64,000 nt of DNA from contig NZ_JNZP01000006.1 in assembly GCF_000725545.1 (NCBI RefSeq), forward strand, positions 1-64,000, given 5' to 3'. The notes below the pieces were generated by a model that saw only the letters and a list, made by a program, of their open reading frames with translations, had not been told where the DNA came from and ran no database searches. Of the stretch, positions 58,462 to 64,000 are shown piece by piece (positions within the stretch are counted from its first letter, which is position 1; each line of letters opens with the position of its first letter). Origin of the DNA: Streptomyces exfoliatus. GTDB taxonomy: Bacteria; Actinomycetota; Actinomycetes; Streptomycetales; Streptomycetaceae. The translations under genes were made by a program, and so were the position numbers.

Positions 58462-60870
58462 TTGCACCTCCGCACCCGCCTGAAACTCCTGGCCCTGTCC
58501 GGCACGGCCCTCGCCGTCGTCACGGCCTCGCTGCCCGGCGCGGCGGTGGCCGACTCCGGGGGACGGGGTCATCACCCGTCCGACCGTGGCCTGTCGGCCG
58601 TCATCCGGTACACCGAGTACGGCATTCCGCACATCGTGGCCAAGGACTACGCGAACCTCGGCTTCGGTACGGGCTGGGCCCAGGCAGCCGACCAGGTCTG
58701 CACGCTCGCGGACGGCTTCGTGACCGTGAACGGCGAGCGCTCCCGCCACTTCGGCCCGGACGCCGCCACGGACGGCTCGCTGTCCTCCGCCGGCACGAAC
58801 CTCTCCAGCGATCTGTACTTCCGTGGCGTGAAGGACGCCGGGTCGGTCGAGGAGCTCCTCGCGACTCCGGCACCGGCCGGCCCGAGCCGCGACCTCAAGG
58901 AGCTCATGCGCGGCTGGGCGGCCGGTTACAACGCCTGGCTGCGGAAGAACCGCATATCGGATCCGGCCTGCGCGGGCGCCGACTGGGTGCGTCCGGTGAC
59001 CGCGCTCGACGTGGCCCGGCGCGGCCACGCCGTCTCGGTGCTCGGCGGACAGGGCCGGGCCGTCGACGGCATCACGGGCGCCCGGCCGCCGGCCGCCCTC
59101 GAGTCAGCCGCCCTCCCGTCGGCCGCTCCGTCCGGGGGTGCCCCCGATCCGGCCGCCACCGCGGCGGCGGCCAGGGAACTCTTCGCCGCCGAGAACGCCA
59201 CCATGGGCTCGAACGCCGTCGCGTTCTCCGGGGCGACCACGGCGAACGGCCGCGGGCTGCTCCTCGGAAACCCGCACTACCCCTGGCAGGGCGGGCGCCG
59301 CTTCTGGCAGTCGCAGCAGACCATTCCCGGCGAGCTGAACGTCTCCGGCGCCTCGCTCCTCGGCACGACCATCGTGAACATCGGCTTCAACGACAAGGTC
59401 GCCTGGAGCCACACCGTCGCCACCGGAGTGCCGCTCAACCTGCACCAGCTGACGCTCGCCGCCGGCGACCCGACCTCGTACCTGGTGGACGGGAAGCCGG
59501 AGCGGATGACCCCGCGCACCGTAACCGTGCCGGTCAAGGACGGCGCCCCGGTCACCCGTACCCAGTGGTGGACCCGGTACGGCCCGGTCGTCTCCGGACT
59601 CGGCGCGCAGCTCCCGCTGCCGTGGACCGCGACCACCGCGTACGCGCTCAACGACCCCAACGCGGTCAACCTGCGCGGCTCGGACACCGCGCTCGGGTTC
59701 GCGAAGGCGCGCTCGACGCGGGACGTCGCCGAGACCCTGCGCCGCACCCAGGGGCTGCCCTGGGTGAACACGATCGCGGCCGACTCGGCGGGGCACTCGT
59801 TCTTCAGTCAGTCCCAGGTGCTCCCCCGGATCACCGACGACCTCGCCGAGCGTTGCTCCACCCCGCTCGGCCGGGCCACCTACCCCTCCTCCGGCGTCGC
59901 GGTGCTCGACGGCTCACGGTCCGACTGCGCACTCGGCTCCGACCCGGACGCGGTGCAGCCGGGGGTTTTCGGCCCCGCGCGGATGCCGGTGATGCGGGAC
60001 ACCCCGTACGTGGGGAACTCCAACGACAGTGCCTGGCTGACCAACGCCGACCGGCCGCTCACCGGGTACGAGCGGATCTTCGGCACGATCGCGACCCCGC
60101 GTTCCCTCCGTACCAGGGGAGGTGTTGAGGACATGGCGGCGATGGCGGAGCGCGGGCGCCTGACGGTGGCCGACCTTCAGCGCCAGCAGTTCGCCAACCG
60201 GGCGCCTGCCGGTGACATGGCGGCGGCCGACGCGGCGAAGGCCTGCGCGTCCGCGCTGCCCGGGGACCCGGAGGTCTGCCGGGTGATCGGGGCGTGGGAC
60301 CGGACGGTGAACACCGACAGCCGGGGCGCCCTGCTCTTCGACCGCTTCTGGCGGAAGTTCACCGGCGCGGTGAAGCCGGCGGACCAGTGGAAGGTGCCGT
60401 TCTCGGCGGCCGACCCGGTCCGCACCCCGCACACCCTGAACACGGCGGCGCCCGGGTTCGCGAAGGCGCTGACCGACGCGGCGGCGGAGCTGCGCGCCGC
60501 CGGGATCCCGCTGGACGCACCGCTCGGGAACCACCAGTTCGTCGTACGGAACGGGGAGCGGATCCCGGTGAGCGGCGGCACCGAGTCGCTCGGCATCTGG
60601 AACAAGACCGAACCCGTGTGGAACGCGGCGGGCGGCGGCTATGTGGAGGTCGCGCACGGCACCAGCCATGTGCAGGCGGTGGGCTGGGACGGCAGCCGGT
60701 GCCCGGTGGCGCGCACCCTGCTCTCGTATTCGCAGTCGTCGAACCCGGCGTCACCGCACCACAGCGACCAGACCCGGCTGTACGCGGGCGAGCGCTGGGT
60801 GACGTCACGCTTCTGCGAGCGGGACATCCTGCGCTCGCCGGCCCTACGGGTGGTGGTCGTCAGGGGCTGA
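58462..60870 (+). CDS. Penicillin-acylase family protein (AhlM/aculeacin acylase type)
   Basis: 802 residues, matching AHL acylase AhlM and aculeacin A acylase in length. A signal peptide (residues 1-31) precedes the alpha subunit. Self-cleavage is expected before Ser251 (ATMG|SNAVAFSG), which becomes the N-terminal nucleophile of the beta subunit. Further beta-subunit blocks NPHYPWQGGRRFWQSQQTIPGELN, NIGFNDKVAWSHTV and HQFVVRNGERIPVSGGTESLG are conserved. It hydrolyses acyl amides outside the cell, such as acyl-homoserine lactones or lipopeptides. TTG at 58462 has GGGAG five bases upstream. Ends overlapping the antiporter gene by 11 bp. Confidence 0.9.
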   Translation: MHLRTRLKLLALSGTALAVVTASLPGAAVADSGGRGHHPSDRGLSAVIRYTEYGIPHIVAKDYANLGFGTGWAQAADQVCTLADGFVTVNGERSRHFGPDAATDGSLSSAGTNLSSDLYFRGVKDAGSVEELLATPAPAGPSRDLKELMRGWAAGYNAWLRKNRISDPACAGADWVRPVTALDVARRGHAVSVLGGQGRAVDGITGARPPAALESAALPSAAPSGGAPDPAATAAAARELFAAENATMGSNAVAFSGATTANGRGLLLGNPHYPWQGGRRFWQSQQTIPGELNVSGASLLGTTIVNIGFNDKVAWSHTVATGVPLNLHQLTLAAGDPTSYLVDGKPERMTPRTVTVPVKDGAPVTRTQWWTRYGPVVSGLGAQLPLPWTATTAYALNDPNAVNLRGSDTALGFAKARSTRDVAETLRRTQGLPWVNTIAADSAGHSFFSQSQVLPRITDDLAERCSTPLGRATYPSSGVAVLDGSRSDCALGSDPDAVQPGVFGPARMPVMRDTPYVGNSNDSAWLTNADRPLTGYERIFGTIATPRSLRTRGGVEDMAAMAERGRLTVADLQRQQFANRAPAGDMAAADAAKACASALPGDPEVCRVIGAWDRTVNTDSRGALLFDRFWRKFTGAVKPADQWKVPFSAADPVRTPHTLNTAAPGFAKALTDAAAELRAAGIPLDAPLGNHQFVVRNGERIPVSGGTESLGIWNKTEPVWNAAGGGYVEVAHGTSHVQAVGWDGSRCPVARTLLSYSQSSNPASPHHSDQTRLYAGERWVTSRFCERDILRSPALRVVVVRG

Positions 60871-61957
60871 ACGACAGGAAGACGAACGCGGCGAAGATCG
60901 CGAGATGGACGCCGCCCTGCAGGAGGGTGGCCCGTCCGGGCACCACGGTCAGTGCGCTCACCACAGCGGTGAGGACGAGGAGCACCATGTGGAGCGGACC
61001 GAGACCGAGCACGAGGGGCCCGGACAGCCAGATCGAAGCGAGCGCGATCGCCGGAATCGTCAGTCCGATACTGGCGATCGCGGAGCCGTACGCGAGGTTG
61101 AGACTGGTCTGCATCCGGTCCCTGCGGGCCGCGCGTACGGCGGCGAGGGTCTCCGGCAGCAGCACCATCAGGGCGATGACGACACCGACGACCGCCTTGG
61201 GGAGGCCGGCCGACTCGACGCCGTCCTCGATCGTCGGCGAGATCAGCTTGGCGTTGCCGACGACGGCGACGAGGGCCAGGAGGAGGAGTCCGAGGCTGAT
61301 CAGCGTCTCCCGCCGGGTCGGCGGCTCGGCGTGCTCGTCCTCCGATTCGTGTCCCGGCCGGGGCACCGGGAGGAAGTAGTCCCGGTGGCGCACGGTCTGG
61401 ACCCCGACAAACACTCCGTACAGACAGAGGGAGGCGACGGCGGCGAAGGCGAGCTGCGCCGAGGAGAACTCGGGACCCTGGTGGCTCGTGGTGAAGGTGG
61501 GCAGGACCAGGGTCATCGTGGCCAGGGTGCAGACGGTGGCGAGTGCGCCGCCGGAGCCCTCGGCGTTGAAGACCGCGACGCGGTTGCGGAGCGCGCCGAC
61601 GAGGAGGGACAGGCCGACGATGCCGTTGCAGGTGATCATGACGGCGGCGAAGACGGTGTCGCGGGCGTAGGTCGAGGTCTTCTCGCCGCCGCCCGCCATC
61701 AGGGTGACGATGAGTCCGACCTCGATGACGGTGACCGCCACGGCGAGGACGAGCGAGCCGAAGGGTTCGCCGACGCGGTGGGCGATGACCTCGGCGTGGT
61801 GGACCGCGGCGAGGACGGCGGCCATGAGACAGAGCGCGATGAGTCCGACGGCGAAGCCCGGGAGGTCGCGCCCCCAGGCCGCCCCCAGCGCAAGCGCGGC
61901 CACCACCGGCCCCCAGGTGGTCCACTGCCGTGCCGTCGACGCCGTACTCGAACTCAT
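60860..61957 (-). CDS. Ca2+/H+ (Na+/H+) antiporter, ChaA/CaCA family
   Basis: 365 residues with about eleven hydrophobic helices. The two alpha repeats carry the exchanger motifs: HHAEVIAHRVGEPFGSLVLAVAVTVIEVGLIVTLM in the first half and VIALMVLLPETLAAVRAARRDRMQTSLNLAYGSAIASIGLTIPA in the second, with acidic residues for cation binding. Cytoplasmic loop RPGHESEDEHAEPP is acidic. The ATG at 61957 (MSSSTAS) is favoured by GCAGGA spacing over one three codons upstream. Confidence 0.9.
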   Translation of the reverse strand: MSSSTASTARQWTTWGPVVAALALGAAWGRDLPGFAVGLIALCLMAAVLAAVHHAEVIAHRVGEPFGSLVLAVAVTVIEVGLIVTLMAGGGEKTSTYARDTVFAAVMITCNGIVGLSLLVGALRNRVAVFNAEGSGGALATVCTLATMTLVLPTFTTSHQGPEFSSAQLAFAAVASLCLYGVFVGVQTVRHRDYFLPVPRPGHESEDEHAEPPTRRETLISLGLLLLALVAVVGNAKLISPTIEDGVESAGLPKAVVGVVIALMVLLPETLAAVRAARRDRMQTSLNLAYGSAIASIGLTIPAIALASIWLSGPLVLGLGPLHMVLLVLTAVVSALTVVPGRATLLQGGVHLAIFAAFVFLSFSP

Positions 61958-61972
61958 GATCCGCATCCTGCC

Positions 61973-61996
61973 ACAAAGGGGCTCTTACGCTCCTTT
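61973..61996. promoter_or_regulatory. CAAAGG/CCTTTG dyad upstream of the antiporter
   Basis: CAAAGG and CCTTTG flank about 12 bases, shortly before the antiporter start on the minus strand. It may be a regulatory stem in the leader; evidence is slim. Confidence 0.3.
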
Positions 61997-62048
61997 GCGT
62001 CCTTTTCGTTCGGTCGTCATGGTCGGGGCCCGATCCGGACGACCGGCC

Positions 62049-63605
62049 CTAGACCGGGCGTTCCCTGCCCTCCCAGTACGGGTCGCGGAGGCGGCGCTTG
62101 TACAGCTTGCCGTTCGGGTCGCGGGGCATGGCCGGGACGAAGTCGACCGACTTCGGGCGCTTGAAGCCGGCGAGGCGGTCGGCGCAGTGGGCCAGGATCT
62201 CGGTGGCGAGCGCGGGCCCCGGCGCGTGCCCCTCGGCCGCCTCGACGACCGCCTTGACCTCCTCGCCCCAGTCGGCGTGCGGGATGCCGAAGGCGGCGGC
62301 GTCCGCGACGGCGGGGTGGGCGAGCAGCGCCGCCTCGATCTCGGCCGGATAGATGTTGACGCCGCCGGAGATGATCATGTCGATCTTGCGGTCGCGGAGG
62401 AAGAGGTAGCCGTCCTCGTCGAGGACGCCGAGGTCCCCGACGGTGAAGAAGTCGCCGATGCGGTTCCTGGCCGTCTTCGCCTCGTCCTTGTGGTACTGGA
62501 AGCCGCCGGTGTTCATCTTCAGGTAGACGGTGCCGAGTTCGCCGGGCGGCAGCCGTACGCCGTCGTCGTCGAAGACGGCGAGTTCGCTGATCGGCCAGGC
62601 CCGGCCGACCGTGCCGGGCTTCTTCAGCCACTCCTCGGCCGTGGCGAAGGCGCCGCCGCCCTCGCTCGCCGCGTAGTACTCCTCCACACAGCGGCCCCAC
62701 CAGTCGATCATCGCCCGTTTCACGTGCTCGGGGCAGGGCGCGGCGCCGTGGATGGCGTGGCGCATCGAGGAGACGTCGTACCGCTCCCGTACCTCCTCCG
62801 GGAGGGAAAGGAGCCGGTGGAACTGGGTGGGGACCATGTGGGTGTGGGTGCACGCGTACCGGTCGATCAGGCGGAGCATCTCCTCGGGCGTCCACCGGTC
62901 CATCAGGACGAGGGGGTGCCCGATGTGCAGGGCGGCGGCGGCGAACTGGAGCACGGCCGTGTGGTAGAGCGGCGAGCAGACGAGGTGGACGTTGCCGTCG
63001 CCCGGCCGGATGCCGAAGATGCCGAGGAAGCCGCCGAGATGGGTCTCCTCGGGAAGCTTTCCGGGGAGCGGGCGGCGGATCCCCCGGGGCCGTCCGGTGG
63101 TGCCCGAGGTGTAGTTCATGACCCAGCCGAGGGTGCGGCCGGCGGGCGCCTCCCCGCCGTGGTCTCCGAGGAGTTCGGCGTACGGGCGGAAGCCGGGGAT
63201 CGTGCCCACCGCGTACCGGCGGGTGGGCGGGAGTCCTGCCTCGTCGGCGGCGAGGGTGACCGCCTCGGCGAACCGCTCGTGGGCGAGGAGGACCTTGGCG
63301 CCCGAGTCGGCGACGATCCAGGCGATCTCGGGGCCGACGAAGTGGTGGTTGACGGGGACGAGGTAGAACCCGGCCTGGGTGGCGGCGAGATGGGCCGCGA
63401 AGAACTCGGGGCCGTTGGGCAGGACGACGGCGAACGCGTCGCCGCGTTCGAGTCCCGCCGCGCGCAGCCCGTGGACGAGGCGGTTCGCCTCGGTGTGCAG
63501 CCGTCCGGCGGTCCACTCCTCGCCGTCGGGTGCGACCAGTACGGTGCGGCCCGGGTCGGCGGCTGCCTGGGCCCAGAATCCCGTGGGCGCTCCCTGACTA
63601 CTCAT
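62049..63605 (-). CDS. Acyl-CoA synthetase, FadD4-like
   Basis: 518 residues. P-loop MNYTSGTTGRPRGIRRPLPG (the extra IRRP run is typical of one FadD clade), PLYHTAVLQFAAAALHIG, YAASEGGG, VGDLGVLDEDGYLFLRDRKIDMIISGGVNIYPAEIE and catalytic Lys in PNGKLYKRRLRD are all seen. ATG at 63605 has GGAG six bases upstream and overlaps the stop of the nitronate monooxygenase gene (ATGA), so the two are translated together. A short-to-medium or steroid-derived acid is a plausible substrate. Confidence 0.88.
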   Translation of the reverse strand: MSSQGAPTGFWAQAAADPGRTVLVAPDGEEWTAGRLHTEANRLVHGLRAAGLERGDAFAVVLPNGPEFFAAHLAATQAGFYLVPVNHHFVGPEIAWIVADSGAKVLLAHERFAEAVTLAADEAGLPPTRRYAVGTIPGFRPYAELLGDHGGEAPAGRTLGWVMNYTSGTTGRPRGIRRPLPGKLPEETHLGGFLGIFGIRPGDGNVHLVCSPLYHTAVLQFAAAALHIGHPLVLMDRWTPEEMLRLIDRYACTHTHMVPTQFHRLLSLPEEVRERYDVSSMRHAIHGAAPCPEHVKRAMIDWWGRCVEEYYAASEGGGAFATAEEWLKKPGTVGRAWPISELAVFDDDGVRLPPGELGTVYLKMNTGGFQYHKDEAKTARNRIGDFFTVGDLGVLDEDGYLFLRDRKIDMIISGGVNIYPAEIEAALLAHPAVADAAAFGIPHADWGEEVKAVVEAAEGHAPGPALATEILAHCADRLAGFKRPKSVDFVPAMPRDPNGKLYKRRLRDPYWEGRERPV

Positions 63606-64000
63606 GCGTCGCTCCGTCCGGCGATGCGGTTGATGCGGTCGACGGCCTTCTCGAAGCCGCGGGTGAGCTCGTCCACGACCTGCTGGACGCCGCGCTCCTC
63701 GTTCATCCGGCCGACGATCTGCCCGACGGGGGTGCCGAGGAGCGGATCGATCTCGTACTTCTGGATACGGGAGACGGCCTCGGCGACCAGGAGCCCCTGG
63801 AGCGGCATGGGGAGCGTGCCGGGTCCCGCCGGGTCGTCCCAGGCGTCGGTCCACTCGGTACGGAGCTGCCGGGCGGGCTTGCCGGTCAGGGCGCGGGAGC
63901 GGACGGTGTCGCCGGATCCCGCGGCGAGGAGCTTGGCGGTGAGGGCGCGGGAGTGCAGGTCGGCCTCGGTGGTGGTGAGCCAGATCGAGCCGAGCCAGAC
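63602..64000 (-). CDS. Nitronate monooxygenase family protein, partial
   Basis: Only the C-terminal 132 residues are in the window. VWLGSIWLTTTEADLHSRALTAKLLAAGSGDTVRSRALTGKPARQLRTEWTDAWDD, then LPMPLQGLLVAEAVSRIQKYEIDPLLGTPVGQIVGRMNEER fits the NMO/2-nitropropane dioxygenase family, an FMN-dependent TIM barrel. The mycobacterial sterol regulon also contains such a gene. It is coupled (ATGA) to the FadD gene downstream, and the operon continues beyond the right edge. Confidence 0.85.
   Translation of the reverse strand, partial: VWLGSIWLTTTEADLHSRALTAKLLAAGSGDTVRSRALTGKPARQLRTEWTDAWDDPAGPGTLPMPLQGLLVAEAVSRIQKYEIDPLLGTPVGQIVGRMNEERGVQQVVDELTRGFEKAVDRINRIAGRSDA

Overview
The window is very GC-rich actinobacterial DNA, almost certainly from a Streptomyces chromosome. 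The support is a bifunctional geosmin synthase, hydroxyectoine genes, a PAS/SpoIIE-type phosphatase, an NsdA-like developmental regulator, Tat-exported proteins, GTG/TTG starts, leaderless promoters and strong GC bias at third codon positions. No rRNA, tRNA, CRISPR array, transposase, integrase or origin was seen.

Left part (1-6.7 kb): the end of an ectoine/hydroxyectoine operon (ectC, ectD) runs directly into an Ehu-type ABC importer (ehuB, C, D, A), so synthesis and recapture of the compatible solute share one transcript. A 29-bp perfect hairpin separates it from a convergent SigB/SigF-type sigma factor. That gene is divergent from a small anti-sigma-type ATPase, followed by an HPP membrane protein.

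7-25 kb: scattered genes. They include a flavin reductase, a small secreted protein, a VWA/membrane-protein pair, a MerR-MFS divergent pair with a clear MerR-type operator, a large DUF4157 protein with an unassigned low-GC C-terminal domain, an iorAB-like molybdenum hydroxylase, OsmC, a carboxylesterase, an MFS pump, a LysR regulator behind nested inverted repeats, small conserved proteins and an SPW-repeat membrane protein.

25-38.7 kb: a 33-bp tandem repeat precedes a GNAT-AAA ATPase fusion. A PfkB sugar kinase lies beside the frameshifted tail of a GH32-like hydrolase. A YdeI-like protein, a GNAT and a dinucleotide-binding protein follow. Then come a degenerate caspase-like protein divergent from a PAS-SpoIIE phosphatase, an NsdA/NsdB-like regulator divergent from an APH-fold kinase, and a secreted N-acetylmuramoyl-L-alanine amidase.

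38.7-64 kb: geosmin synthase, an S4 RNA-binding protein and a conserved unknown lead into a catabolic island. Two thiolase-like Ltp proteins, a DUF35 protein and a crotonase lie divergent from a FadD19-type CoA ligase. The gene order and lengths recall the mycobacterial sterol side-chain genes, and the divergent promoter carries a perfect match to the KstR operator consensus. Further right are a double alpha/beta-hydrolase fusion, a YkgJ-like/pentapeptide fusion, a Ser/Thr kinase, a GNAT, a cupin, a P450 lacking the I-helix acid-alcohol pair, an orphan phenylacetate-CoA ligase behind a PaaR-like palindrome, a second CoA ligase, an AhlM/aculeacin-type acylase, a ChaA-type antiporter, a third FadD and the start of a nitronate monooxygenase cut by the window edge.
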